From Pelomonas dachongensis (GTDB taxonomy: Bacteria > Pseudomonadota > Gammaproteobacteria > Burkholderiales > Burkholderiaceae_C), in contig NZ_JBIGHY010000005.1 of assembly GCF_043555865.1 (NCBI RefSeq), positions 1-64,000 of the forward strand: a stretch of DNA of 64,000 nt. Reading direction: 5' to 3'. Both the position numbers and the translations under genes were made by a program. Shown piece after piece: positions 24,573-35,068 of this stretch. The notes under the pieces are model-generated. The model worked only from the letters and a program-made list of their open reading frames with translations. It searched no databases and was not told the origin of the DNA. The number at the start of each line of letters is the position of its first letter. Positions within the stretch are counted from its first letter, which is position 1.

Positions 24573-25280
24573 TCAACGGACCATCGTCTCGACGGCCTCG
24601 GGCGTGTTGTGGCGCACGTCCGTTCCCTTGACCACGTAGATGACCACCTCGGCCAGGTTCTTGGCGTGGTCACCCACACGCTCGATGGCCTTGGCGACGA
24701 ACACCAGGTCGATGGACGAGGAAATGGTGCGCGGGTCTTCCATCATGTAGGTAATGAGCTTGCGCAGCAGGCCGTCGAACTCCTTGTCGATCTCGTCGTC
24801 GTGCTTCAGCACGTCGAGCGCGCGCTCCACGTCCAGCCGGGCGAAGGAGTCCAGCGCCTTGCGCAGCTGGCTGGTGGCCAGCTCGGCCTCGTAGGCCAGG
24901 TCGGACATCGGCACTCGCAGGCGGCTCGACACGCCGCTGGCAACCAGGCGCTGCACGGTGCGGGCAATGCGGGCAGCCTCGTCGCCGACGCGTTCGAGGT
25001 TGGCGATGGTCTTGGAGATCGCAATCAGCAGGCGCAGGTCACGCGCCGTGGGCTGGCGCCGCGCAATGATGGTGGAGAGATCGCGGTCAATCTCGATCTC
25101 CATCGTGTTGACGCGCTCTTCGCGCGCCAGGACTTCGTCGGCGGAATCAGCCGCGAACTCGCCCAGCGCCTGCACGGCCTGGACCACCTGGGCCTCCACG
25201 AGGCCTCCCATTTCCAGCACGCGGGTGGAGATGCCGCTGAGTTCGGCGTCGAATTGGGTGGAGAGATGCTTGTCGACCAT
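24573..25280 (-). CDS. phoU: Phosphate signalling protein PhoU
   Basis: A 235-residue all-helical protein with two PhoU repeats, each with the metal-binding helix pattern: ERVGDEAARIARTV in the first half and IERVGDHAKNLAEVVIYV in the second. It links PstSCAB to PhoR and keeps the regulon off when phosphate is plentiful. The ATG at 25280 has GGAGCAAAGA upstream and follows pstB by 14 bases. Confidence 0.96.
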   Translation of the reverse strand: MVDKHLSTQFDAELSGISTRVLEMGGLVEAQVVQAVQALGEFAADSADEVLAREERVNTMEIEIDRDLSTIIARRQPTARDLRLLIAISKTIANLERVGDEAARIARTVQRLVASGVSSRLRVPMSDLAYEAELATSQLRKALDSFARLDVERALDVLKHDDEIDKEFDGLLRKLITYMMEDPRTISSSIDLVFVAKAIERVGDHAKNLAEVVIYVVKGTDVRHNTPEAVETMVR

Positions 25281-25294
25281 TCTTTGCTCCTGGA

Positions 25295-26080
25295 TCAGCC
25301 GAAGCGGCCGGTGATGTAGTCCTCGGTGTCCTTGCGCTTGGGCTTCATGAACAGCTCGGCCGTCGGGCCGAACTCGATCAGGTCGCCGAGGTACATGTAT
25401 GCCGTGTAGTCCGAGCAGCGCGCGGCCTGCTGCATGTTGTGCGTCACGATGGCGACCGTGTAGTCGCTCTTCAGCTCGTGGATCAGCTCCTCGATCTTGC
25501 CGGTGGAGATCGGGTCCAGAGCCGAGCAGGGCTCGTCCAGCAGCAGCACCTCGGGCTTGATGGCGATGCCGCGCGCGATGCACAGGCGCTGCTGCTGGCC
25601 GCCGGACAGGCCGGAGCCGCTCTGGTTGAGCTTGTCCTTGACCTCGGTCCACAGCGCCGCCTTCTTCAGCGCCCACTCGACGCGTTCGTCCATCTCCACG
25701 CGCGGCAGCGTCTCGAACAGCTTCACGCCAAAGGCGATGTTGTCGTAGATGGACATCGGAAACGGCGTCGGCTTCTGGAACACCATGCCGACCTTCGCGC
25801 GGATCAACGACACGTCATCCTTGCTCTGCAGGATGTTCTCGCCGTCCAGCAGGATCTCGCCTTCGGCGCGCTGCTCCGGGTACAGCTCGAACATGCGATT
25901 CAGCGTGCGCAGCAGCGTCGACTTGCCGCAGCCCGAAGGGCCGATGAAGGCCGTGACCTTGTGCTCGGGGATGTCGAGGTTGATGTTCTTCAGCGCGTGG
26001 AAGCCGCCGTAATAGAAGTTCAGGTTGCGCACCGACAGCTTGGCGCGTTCGCCCACGGGCATATCGACTTTGACGTCCAT
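25295..26080 (-). CDS. pstB: Phosphate ABC transporter ATP-binding protein
   Basis: A 261-residue ABC ATPase that powers phosphate import. Walker A GPSGCGKST, Q-loop MVFQKPTPFPMSIYDN, signature LSGGQQQRLCIARG, Walker B VLLLDEPCSALDP and switch His in VTHNMQQA are all present and typical for PstB. It sits between pstA and phoU in the operon. Confidence 0.98.
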   Translation of the reverse strand: MDVKVDMPVGERAKLSVRNLNFYYGGFHALKNINLDIPEHKVTAFIGPSGCGKSTLLRTLNRMFELYPEQRAEGEILLDGENILQSKDDVSLIRAKVGMVFQKPTPFPMSIYDNIAFGVKLFETLPRVEMDERVEWALKKAALWTEVKDKLNQSGSGLSGGQQQRLCIARGIAIKPEVLLLDEPCSALDPISTGKIEELIHELKSDYTVAIVTHNMQQAARCSDYTAYMYLGDLIEFGPTAELFMKPKRKDTEDYITGRFG

Positions 26081-26089
26081 GGTGGTTCC

Positions 26090-26953
26090 TTAGTGTTTGT
26101 TCTTGAAGAGCACGCGGGCGAGGATGTTCAGCAGCAGCACGCCAACCGTGATCAGGAAGACGCCGGCCCAGGCCAGCTTCTGCCAGTTCTCGTAGGGACT
26201 CATTGCGAACTTGAAGATGGTCACGGGCAGGCTGGCCATCGGAGACGTGATGTCGCTGGTCCAGAACTGGTTGGACAGCGCGGTGAACAGCAGCGGTGCA
26301 GTCTCACCGGACACGCGGGCCAACGCCAGCAGGATGCCGGTGAGGACGCCTGCACGAGCCGCCTTCAGCGTGACGGTCAGGATGACCTTCCACTTCGGCG
26401 TGCCCAGCGCGTAGGCTGCCTCACGCAGTGCGTTGGGCACCAGGCTCAGCATGTTCTCCGTCGTGCGGATGACGACGGGAATGACCAGCAGCGCCAGGGC
26501 CAGCGAGCCCGCCATGCCGGAGAAGCTCTTCAGCTTGGCCACAACCATCGCGTAGACGAACAGGCCCACAACGATGGACGGGGCGGACAGGAGGATGTCG
26601 TTGATGAAACGCACCGCGCTGCCCAACCAGGTCTTCTGGCCGTACTCCGCCAGGTACACGCCGGCCAGGATGCCGACCGGCGTGCCGATCAGCGTGGCGA
26701 CGCCGACCATGACGAAGCTGCCGAAGATCGCATTGGCAAGGCCGCCGCCCTCGCCCTGCGGGGGCGGCGTCATCTCGGTGAAAGTGGCCAGCGTCAGGCC
26801 GCCGACGCCGAGGTAGATGGTCTCGAAAAGGATCCAGACCAGCCAGAACACGCCGAAACCCATGGCGCCGAGTGACAGGGCCAACGCGACGGCGTTGGTG
26901 CGCTTGCGCTTCTTGTGCATCGCCAGGCGGCGAGCGTCGACGACAGAAGACAT
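26090..26953 (-). CDS. pstA: Phosphate ABC transporter permease PstA
   Basis: A 287-residue inner-membrane permease with six hydrophobic segments. The binding-protein-dependent transport motif (EAAYALGTPKWKVILTVTL) is present in the loop that contacts PstB. Nine bases separate it from pstB. Confidence 0.95.
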   Translation of the reverse strand: MSSVVDARRLAMHKKRKRTNAVALALSLGAMGFGVFWLVWILFETIYLGVGGLTLATFTEMTPPPQGEGGGLANAIFGSFVMVGVATLIGTPVGILAGVYLAEYGQKTWLGSAVRFINDILLSAPSIVVGLFVYAMVVAKLKSFSGMAGSLALALLVIPVVIRTTENMLSLVPNALREAAYALGTPKWKVILTVTLKAARAGVLTGILLALARVSGETAPLLFTALSNQFWTSDITSPMASLPVTIFKFAMSPYENWQKLAWAGVFLITVGVLLLNILARVLFKNKH

Positions 26954-27011
26954 CAGAAAACCTCCGTGCAGTGCACTGCGGTGCGAACCCCTTCGGGCGG
27001 CCGTGCGGGGT

Positions 27012-28040
27012 TCATGAACGGGCTCCTTCGCTCTTCTTCAAGCGCATCAGCAGCAGCTTCGAGATGGTCAGCACGACAAACGTGATGAAGAAAAGGACCA
27101 GGCCGAGGTACATCAGCGAGGCCTGGTGCAAGCCTTCACCAGCTTCGGCGAACTCGTTGGCCAGCGTGGACGTGATGCTGTTCGCGGCCTCGAAGACGGA
27201 CAGCGAGTTCAGCTGGTTCATGTTGCCGATGACGAACGTGACGGCCATCGTTTCGCCGAGCGCACGGCCGAGGCCCAGCATGATGCCGCCGACCACCCCG
27301 GTCTTGGTGTACGGCAGCACGACCTTGGAGACGACCTCCCAGGTCGTCGCACCGAGGCCATAGGCACTTTCCTTCAGCATGGGCGGGGTGACTTCGAACA
27401 CGTCACGCATCACCGACGCGATGAAGGGGATGATCATGATCGCCAGGATGATGCCGGCCGACAGGATGCCAATTCCCACCGGCGGACCCGAGAACAGCGC
27501 ACCCAGGTAGGGCACACCGCCGAACGCGGCCTGCAGCGGCTGCTGCACGAAGGTGGCGAGGATCGGACCGAACACCAGCAGGCCCCACATGCCGTAGACG
27601 ATGGACGGCACCGCCGCCAGCAGCTCGATGGCGATGCCCAGCGGACGCTTCAGCCAGCTGGGCGAGAGTTCGGTCAGGAAGATGGCGATGCCGAAGCTGA
27701 CCGGCACTGCGATGAGCAGCGCGATAAACGAACTGGCCAGCGTGCCGTAGATCATCACGAGGCCACCGAACTTCTCCTGCACGGGGTCCCATTCGGCGCT
27801 GGTCAGGAACCCGAGGCCGAAGGCCTCCAGCGCCGGTGCCGCACCGACGATGAGGGAACCAATGATGCCGACCATCAGCAGCAGGGTCAGCCAGGCCGCA
27901 CCTTGCGACAGCGCCGCGAAAAGCGCGTCGGCCCACGGCGCGACGCGGCGCCGCGGGGGTTGGGGGCTCACTGGCGCGCTGCGCTGGTGAGGTTCGCTCC
28001 GGTCATTGCCGGCGCTGTCGGCAGGAAGGATGGCAGCCAA
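27012..28040 (-). CDS. pstC: Phosphate ABC transporter permease PstC
   Basis: A 342-residue permease partner of PstA with six or more membrane spans and the coupling loop KESAYGLGATTWEVVSKVVLP. No ATG is available: I use the TTG at 28040, close behind GGAGG; another TTG at 28082 would add 14 residues. About 50 hydrophilic N-terminal residues rich in Pro and Arg come before the first helix. It lies about 100 bases after pstS and 58 bases before pstA. Confidence 0.9.
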   Translation of the reverse strand: MAAILPADSAGNDRSEPHQRSAPVSPQPPRRRVAPWADALFAALSQGAAWLTLLLMVGIIGSLIVGAAPALEAFGLGFLTSAEWDPVQEKFGGLVMIYGTLASSFIALLIAVPVSFGIAIFLTELSPSWLKRPLGIAIELLAAVPSIVYGMWGLLVFGPILATFVQQPLQAAFGGVPYLGALFSGPPVGIGILSAGIILAIMIIPFIASVMRDVFEVTPPMLKESAYGLGATTWEVVSKVVLPYTKTGVVGGIMLGLGRALGETMAVTFVIGNMNQLNSLSVFEAANSITSTLANEFAEAGEGLHQASLMYLGLVLFFITFVVLTISKLLLMRLKKSEGARS

Positions 28041-28138
28041 GAAACCTCCGGGGGTCAGGTCAGGAGCGGGCGCTGCGGGCAAGACAAAGCCCGGCGGCTG
28101 CCGGGCCTGCTTTGCGGCCGCTGTTTGCGCCCTTCAAA

Positions 28139-29179
28139 TCACTTGAACGCGACAGGCTTGCCGGCCGTGTCCTTGATCTGGTCGGCCCACTGCTTGCGGA
28201 CCAGATCCTTCACGCTGGCAGGCAGCGGCACGTAGTCCAGCTCGTCGGCCATCTTGTCGCCACTGGTGAAGGCCCAATCGAAGAACTTCAGCGCGGCGGA
28301 TGCCTGGGCCGCCTTGTCCTGAGACTTGTACATCAGGATGTAGGTCGGGTTGGTCAGCGGCCATGAGGCCTTGCCCGGCTGGTCGGTCGTGATCTGATAG
28401 AACGTCTTGTTCCAGTCGGCGCCGGCAGCGGCAGCTTTGAACGCATCGTCGCTGGGGTTGACCCACTGGCCATCCTTGTTCTTCAGCTGCACGAAGTTCA
28501 TCTTGTTCTGCTTCACATAGGCGTACTCAACGTAGCCGATGGAGTTGGGCAGACGCTGCACGAAGGCAGCGACGCCTTCGTTACCCTTGCCGGCCGTGCC
28601 AGCCAGCCACTTGACGGTCGTGCCTTCGCCGACCTGGCTCTTCCAGGACTCGCTGACCTTGGACAGGTAGTTCGTGAAGATGAAGGTGGTGCCGGAGCCG
28701 TCGGCACGAGCCACCGGGGCGATGGCGGCGTCGGGCAACGCGACGCCGGGGTTCAGCGCGGTGATGGCCGCGTCGTTCCACTTGGTGATCTTGCCGAGGT
28801 AGATGTCGGCCAGAACGGGGCCGGTCAGCTTCAGCTGGCCGGGGTTGATGCCCTTGACGTTGATGACCGGCACCACGCCGCCAATGACGGTGGGAAACTG
28901 CACCAGCCCGTCCTTGGCCAGCTCTTCGTCCTTCAGCGGCATGTCCGAGGCGCCAAAGTCGACCGTCTTGGCCTTGATCTGGCGGATGCCGGCGCCGGAG
29001 CCGACCGACTGGTAGTTGATGCGCACTCCGGTGGCCTTGTTGTAGGCATCGGCCCACTTGGCGTAGATGGGTGCCGGGAAGGTGGCGCCGGCGCCGGTCA
29101 CGTCCTGGGCGAATGCCAGCTGCGCACCGAAAAGACCCGCGACGAGAACGACGGACTGACTGGCCTTGACAAAGTTCAT
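28139..29179 (-). CDS. pstS: Periplasmic phosphate-binding protein PstS
   Basis: A 346-residue precursor with a signal peptide (MNFVKASQSVVLVAGLFGAQ then LAFA-QD cleavage). Phosphate-binding loops include GAGATFPAP, YQSVGSGAGIRQI, FGASDMPL and RADGSGTTFIFTNYLS. It captures phosphate for PstCAB. The ATG at 29179 has AAGGTG seven bases upstream; a GTG three codons earlier is possible. It is the first gene of the operon and follows the candidate Pho boxes. Confidence 0.96.
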   Translation of the reverse strand: MNFVKASQSVVLVAGLFGAQLAFAQDVTGAGATFPAPIYAKWADAYNKATGVRINYQSVGSGAGIRQIKAKTVDFGASDMPLKDEELAKDGLVQFPTVIGGVVPVINVKGINPGQLKLTGPVLADIYLGKITKWNDAAITALNPGVALPDAAIAPVARADGSGTTFIFTNYLSKVSESWKSQVGEGTTVKWLAGTAGKGNEGVAAFVQRLPNSIGYVEYAYVKQNKMNFVQLKNKDGQWVNPSDDAFKAAAAGADWNKTFYQITTDQPGKASWPLTNPTYILMYKSQDKAAQASAALKFFDWAFTSGDKMADELDYVPLPASVKDLVRKQWADQIKDTAGKPVAFK

Positions 29180-29313
29180 CTGTAACACCTTACGCTGTCT
29201 GATTGACGATGCTCGGCATCCTAGGGAGCCAATGTGACGGCCGCGTGACGCCTGATGGCATCACCCAGCCATTGGAGCGCGTCGGACTGAGAGTGTGAAG
29301 ACCGAAAACGAAA

Positions 29314-29352
29314 TATGACAGCGCGGTCATGAAGCGTCACGCGGCTGTCATG
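29314..29352 (-). promoter_or_regulatory. Candidate Pho box cluster upstream of pstS
   Basis: TGACAG/TGTCAT-type elements recur here: CTGTCATA on the minus strand at 29314-29321, and GTCAT, GTCAC and GTCAT on the plus strand at 10-11 base spacing (29326-29350). The period and sequence fit PhoB half-sites, although part of the array is inverted relative to pstS. The remaining 29180-29376 shows no gene. Confidence 0.5.
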
Positions 29353-29376
29353 TGCTTGGTAGGGGGCCCTGGAACG

Positions 29377-29400
29377 ACAAAAACCGCCCGGAGGCGGCCT
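29377..29400 (-). terminator. Rho-independent terminator after glmM
   Basis: On the minus strand CCGCC, loop TCC, GGGCGG is followed by TTTTTG, 20 bases beyond the glmM stop. Confidence 0.75.
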
Positions 29401-29420
29401 TGCCTGGCGTAAGAACAGGT

Positions 29421-30752
29421 TCAGACGGCGACGGCGTCCACCAGGCGCTGCGCACAGCGCTGTGCCAGCGCTGCGTCGGCGGCTTCCACCATGATGCGCA
29501 GCAATGGCTCGGTGCCGGACGCCCGGATCAGCACCCGGCCCCGCGCGCCCAGCTCGGCCACCACCGCAGTCTGTTCCGCCGCCAGCCGTGGGCTGCTCGC
29601 CCAGTCCTGCCCAGCGGCGAGCCGCACGTTGATCAGCGTTTGCGGGAACAGGTCCACGCCGGCCAACTGCTCGGCGATGCTGCGGCCACTGCGGCAGACA
29701 GCCTGCAACACCAGCAGCGCGCTGACGATGCCGTCGCCAGTGGTGTGCTTGTCCAGCGCGAGCAGGTGGCCGGACCCCTCGCCCCCCAGCTGCCAGCCGC
29801 GCGCAGCCAATTCTTCCAGCACATAGCGGTCACCGACCTTGGCGCGCACGAACTCCACGTCACGGCCGCGCAGCGCCACCTCCACGGCCATGTTGGTCAT
29901 CAGCGTGCCGACGGCGCCCGGCACGCGCTGGCCCTGGGCCAGGCGGTCCGCCACCATCACGTACAGCAGCTCGTCACCGTTGTAGAGACGGCCGTTCGCA
30001 TCCACCAGTTGCAGGCGGTCAGCGTCACCGTCCAATGCAATGCCGTAGTGGGCGCCATGCGTCTTGACGGCCTCGACCAGCGCACCCGGCGCCGTGGCGC
30101 CGAAGCCGGCGTTGATGTTGAAGCCGTCGGGCTTGCAACCGATGGAGATGACCTCGGCGCCCAGCTCATGGAACACGTCCGGCGCCACGTGATACGCAGC
30201 GCCATGGGCGGCGTCGACGACGATCTTCAGGCCTTTCAGCGTCAGATCCGAGCCGAAGCTGGCCTTGCAGAACTCGATGTATCGGCCGCGTGCGTCTTCC
30301 AGCCGCTTGGCCCGACCCAGGCTGGCGGAGTCCACCCACTGCGGGGGCTCCTCCAGCGCAGCCTCCACCGCCAGCTCCCAGGCATCGGGCAGCTTCTCGC
30401 CCTTGGCCGAGAAAAACTTGATGCCGTTGTCCTGGAACGGGTTGTGGGAGGCGCTGATGACCACCCCCAGATCCTGGCGCAGCGCCCGGGTCAGGTAAGC
30501 CACGCCCGGCGTCGGCAACGGGCCAGTCAGCAGCACGTTGACGCCCGCCGACGCGAAGCCGGCTTCCAGCGCCGATTCGATCATGTAGCCCGAGATGCGC
30601 GTGTCCTTGCCGATCAGCACCGTGGGGCGCGGACCAGACTTGCGCAGCACGCGGCCCACGGCGTGGCCCAGGCGCAGCATGAAGTCCGGCGTGATGGGAG
30701 CTTGGCCGACGGTGCCTCGAATGCCGTCGGTACCGAAATGCTTGCGGCTCAT
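29421..30752 (-). CDS. glmM: Phosphoglucosamine mutase
   Basis: A 443-residue alpha-D-phosphohexomutase converting glucosamine-6-phosphate to glucosamine-1-phosphate for peptidoglycan and lipopolysaccharide. It begins KHFGTDGIRGTVG; the phosphoserine loop is VISASHNPFQDNGIKF; the metal loop is ALDGDADRLQ; the sugar loop GGEGSGH and the phosphate loop IRASGTEPLLRIM complete the active site. It starts 15 bases after folP. Confidence 0.97.
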   Translation of the reverse strand: MSRKHFGTDGIRGTVGQAPITPDFMLRLGHAVGRVLRKSGPRPTVLIGKDTRISGYMIESALEAGFASAGVNVLLTGPLPTPGVAYLTRALRQDLGVVISASHNPFQDNGIKFFSAKGEKLPDAWELAVEAALEEPPQWVDSASLGRAKRLEDARGRYIEFCKASFGSDLTLKGLKIVVDAAHGAAYHVAPDVFHELGAEVISIGCKPDGFNINAGFGATAPGALVEAVKTHGAHYGIALDGDADRLQLVDANGRLYNGDELLYVMVADRLAQGQRVPGAVGTLMTNMAVEVALRGRDVEFVRAKVGDRYVLEELAARGWQLGGEGSGHLLALDKHTTGDGIVSALLVLQAVCRSGRSIAEQLAGVDLFPQTLINVRLAAGQDWASSPRLAAEQTAVVAELGARGRVLIRASGTEPLLRIMVEAADAALAQRCAQRLVDAVAV

Positions 30753-30767
30753 TGAGCTTCTTCCCTT

Positions 30768-31610
30768 CTATTCAATGGGCGTCATTGTCGCCGCGTCGAC
30801 GGCAGCCCATACCTTCAAGGCGTCCACGGTGGCAGCGACATCGTGCACACGAATGACGTTCGCGCCGGCACTGACCGCACGCAGCGCCGCCGACAGGCTG
30901 GCTGGCAGCCGCTCCTCGACCGGCCGCCCCGTGATGTCGCCCAGCGTGCGCTTGCGCGACCAGCCCACCAGCAGCGGGTAGCCCAGTTCGGTCAGCCGCT
31001 GCTGACCCGCCAGCAGACGCAAGTTGTGCTCGGCCTTCTTTGCAAAGCCGTAGCCGGGGTCCAGCGCGATGCAGTCGGCCGGAATGCCCGACGCCTGCGC
31101 CGACTGTGCGCGCTGAGCCAGGAAAACGCCGACCTCGGCGACGACATCGCCATACAGCGCCAGGTCCATCATGGATGCAGGCTCGCCGCGCATGTGCATC
31201 AGGCACACGCCGGCGCCGCTGCCGGCCACGGCTGCCAACGCGCCGGGCATCTGCAGCGCCTGCACGTCGTTGATGATGTCGGCGCCGGCGTCCAGCGCAC
31301 GGCGCATGACCTCCGGCTTGTAGGTGTCGACGGAAATCGGCACGCCCAGCTTCACGGCGGCAGCCAGTACGCCGCCGATACGCGCCCATTCGGTGTCCGC
31401 ATCGACGCGCGGTGAACCGGGTCGCGTGGACTCGCCGCCGATGTCCAGGAGGTCCGCCCCCTCGGCCAGCAGGCGTTCGCAATGCGCGATTGCACGCCGG
31501 TCATCGTCATGACTGCCCCCGTCCGAGAACGAATCGGGCGTCACGTTGACGATGCCCATCACGCGCGGGCGGCTCAGATCGATGCGAAAGCGGCGGGTCT
31601 GCCAGTACAT
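30768..31610 (-). CDS. folP: Dihydropteroate synthase
   Basis: A 280-residue TIM-barrel enzyme that joins p-aminobenzoate and hydroxymethyl-dihydropterin pyrophosphate in folate synthesis. Visible motifs are MGIVNVTPDSFSDGG, DIGGESTRPG, NDVQAL, DPGYGFAKKAEHN, GWSRKRTLG and VIRVHDV. I start at ATG 31610 (MYWQTRRFR); the frame continues upstream, but those codons lie inside the intron. The intron 3' boundary is only 13 bases from this ATG, so intron domains V and VI form the immediate upstream DNA. Confidence 0.95.
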   Translation of the reverse strand: MYWQTRRFRIDLSRPRVMGIVNVTPDSFSDGGSHDDDRRAIAHCERLLAEGADLLDIGGESTRPGSPRVDADTEWARIGGVLAAAVKLGVPISVDTYKPEVMRRALDAGADIINDVQALQMPGALAAVAGSGAGVCLMHMRGEPASMMDLALYGDVVAEVGVFLAQRAQSAQASGIPADCIALDPGYGFAKKAEHNLRLLAGQQRLTELGYPLLVGWSRKRTLGDITGRPVEERLPASLSAALRAVSAGANVIRVHDVAATVDALKVWAAVDAATMTPIE

Positions 31611-31623
31611 GGTGTCCGATCGA

Positions 31624-33012
<1,389 letters not shown>

Positions 33013-33014
33013 AA

Positions 33015-33042
33015 CGAAAAGGCCCGGCTGCAAGCCGGGCCC
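33015..33042 (-). terminator. Rho-independent terminator after ftsH
   Basis: On the minus strand GGCCCGGCTTGCAGCCGGGCC forms a strong hairpin followed by TTTTCGTT. The intron 5' end is the next base. Confidence 0.85.
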
Positions 33043-33058
33043 GGTGGTGCGATCTGGA

Positions 33059-34966
33059 TCAGGCTGCGGCCGGCGCACCGTCGGTACTGACAGGGGGGGT
33101 GCCACCACCGGAGGGGCCACCGCTGGGCGTCGGCTTGTCGTCCGGCGCACGGGGCGGGCGGCCGGCCATGATGTCCAGCACCTGGTCCCGGTCGATGGTT
33201 TCCCACTTCATCAGCGCGTCGGTCATCACTTCGACCTTGTCGCGGTTCTCTTCCAGGATGCGCTTGGCGAGGGCGTACTGCTCGTCGAGGATGCGGCGCA
33301 TCTCCGCATCCACCTTCTGCTGCGTGCTCTCGCTGATGTTGGCCGTCTTGGTCATGCTGCGGCCGAGGAAGACCTCGCCCTCGTTCTCGGCATACACCAT
33401 CGGGCCCAGCACCTCGCTCATACCGTAGCGCGTGACCATATCGCGAGCGATGCGTGTGGCGCGCTCGTAGTCGTTGGACGCACCGGTGGAAATGTCCTTC
33501 AGGAACAGCTCCTCCGCCACGCGGCCACCAAACAGGATGCTGACTTCGTTGAGCATCTGCTTGTAGTACTTGCTGTACTGGTCGCGCTCGGGCAGTTGCC
33601 AGGTCACGCCCAGCGCGCGGCCGCGCGGCATGATCGTGACCTTGTGGACGGGGTCGGTGCCTTCCAGCATCTCGGCAACGATGGCGTGGCCCGACTCGTG
33701 GTAGGCCGTGGCCCTCTTCTCGTCCTCGGTCATGACCATGCTCTTGCGCTCGGGGCCCATGTAGAGCTTGTCCTTGGCGCGTTCGAAGTCGATCATCTCG
33801 ACCAAGCGGCCACCGCGGCGCGCCGCGAACAGTGCCGCCTCGTTGACGAGGTTGGCCAGGTCGGCACCGCTCATGCCGGGCGTGCCGCGGGCCAGGATGG
33901 ACGCGTTGACGTCCTGCCCGATGGGCACCTTGCGCATGTGCACGTTCAGGATCTGCTCGCGACCGCGGATGTCCGGCAACGTCACGTAGACCTGGCGGTC
34001 GAAGCGGCCGGGACGCAGCAAGGCCGGGTCCAGGATGTCGGGACGGTTGGTGGCTGCGATGACGATGACGCCGAGGTTGGTGTCGAAGCCGTCCATCTCG
34101 ACCAGCATCTGGTTCAGCGTCTGCTCGCGCTCGTCGTTGCCACCGCCCAGACCGGCGCCACGGTGGCGGCCCACGGCGTCGATTTCATCGATGAAGATGA
34201 TGCAGGGCGCGCTCTTCTTGGCCTGCTCGAACATGTCGCGCACGCGGGCAGCACCCACGCCGACGAACATCTCGACGAAATCAGAACCCGAGATCGTGAA
34301 GAACGGCACCTTGGCTTCGCCGGCGATGGACTTGGCCAGCAGCGTCTTGCCGGTACCCGGGGGGCCCACCATCAACACGCCGCGCGGGATGCGGCCACCG
34401 AGCTTCTGGAACTTCTGCGGGTCCTTCAGGAAGTCCACGAGCTCCTTCACCTCTTCCTTCGCCTCGTCGCATCCGGCCACATCGGCAAAGGTGATGTTGT
34501 TGTTGTTCTCGTCCAGCATCCGGGCCTTGGACTTGCCGAAGCTGAACGCCCCGCCCTTGCCACCACCCTGCATCTGGCGCATGAAATACACCCACACGCC
34601 AATCAGCAGCAGCATCGGCGTCCAGTTGATCAGCATGCTGATCAGGAAGCTCTGCTCCTCGCGCGGCTTCACGTCGAACTTGACGTTGTTGTTGCGAAGG
34701 TCGCCGATGAGACCACGGTCCAAGTAAGTGGCCGTGACGCGCAGCTTTTTGCCGTCGGTGGTCTCCGCCACGATCTCGGCGCCGCTGGCGCCGCCTTCGG
34801 TCAGCGTGACCTGTTTGATGCGGTGCGCCTGCACCTCATCGAGAAACTCTGAGTAACCGATCTGGTTGCCCGGTGCTGTCGCACCGCCGAACTGCTTGAC
34901 GACCGTGAACAGCACGAGGGCGATCACGATCCAGACGGCGAACTTCGAAAACCACTGATTGTTCAC
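33059..34966 (-). CDS. ftsH: ATP-dependent zinc metalloprotease FtsH
   Basis: A 635-residue membrane-anchored AAA+ protease that degrades damaged membrane proteins and regulatory proteins. Two N-terminal membrane helices (about 9-27 and 100-120) flank a periplasmic domain. Walker A is GPPGTGKT, Walker B IIFIDEIDA, the second region of homology ATNRPDILDPALLRPGRFDR in part, and the zinc site HESGH. The tail is rich in Gly, Pro and Thr. It lies 100 bases after rlmE in the conserved rlmE-ftsH order. Confidence 0.98.
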   Translation of the reverse strand: MNNQWFSKFAVWIVIALVLFTVVKQFGGATAPGNQIGYSEFLDEVQAHRIKQVTLTEGGASGAEIVAETTDGKKLRVTATYLDRGLIGDLRNNNVKFDVKPREEQSFLISMLINWTPMLLLIGVWVYFMRQMQGGGKGGAFSFGKSKARMLDENNNNITFADVAGCDEAKEEVKELVDFLKDPQKFQKLGGRIPRGVLMVGPPGTGKTLLAKSIAGEAKVPFFTISGSDFVEMFVGVGAARVRDMFEQAKKSAPCIIFIDEIDAVGRHRGAGLGGGNDEREQTLNQMLVEMDGFDTNLGVIVIAATNRPDILDPALLRPGRFDRQVYVTLPDIRGREQILNVHMRKVPIGQDVNASILARGTPGMSGADLANLVNEAALFAARRGGRLVEMIDFERAKDKLYMGPERKSMVMTEDEKRATAYHESGHAIVAEMLEGTDPVHKVTIMPRGRALGVTWQLPERDQYSKYYKQMLNEVSILFGGRVAEELFLKDISTGASNDYERATRIARDMVTRYGMSEVLGPMVYAENEGEVFLGRSMTKTANISESTQQKVDAEMRRILDEQYALAKRILEENRDKVEVMTDALMKWETIDRDQVLDIMAGRPPRAPDDKPTPSGGPSGGGTPPVSTDGAPAAA

Positions 34967-35068
34967 TGCGACTCCTTGGCCCTTCTTGACCCATTGCCAC
35001 TCTCTGGCTCTGGGACAGTGGGGCCGATTTTAGGCGCTGCAAGGGCTTGCCCCTGCAAAGCACCCGAT

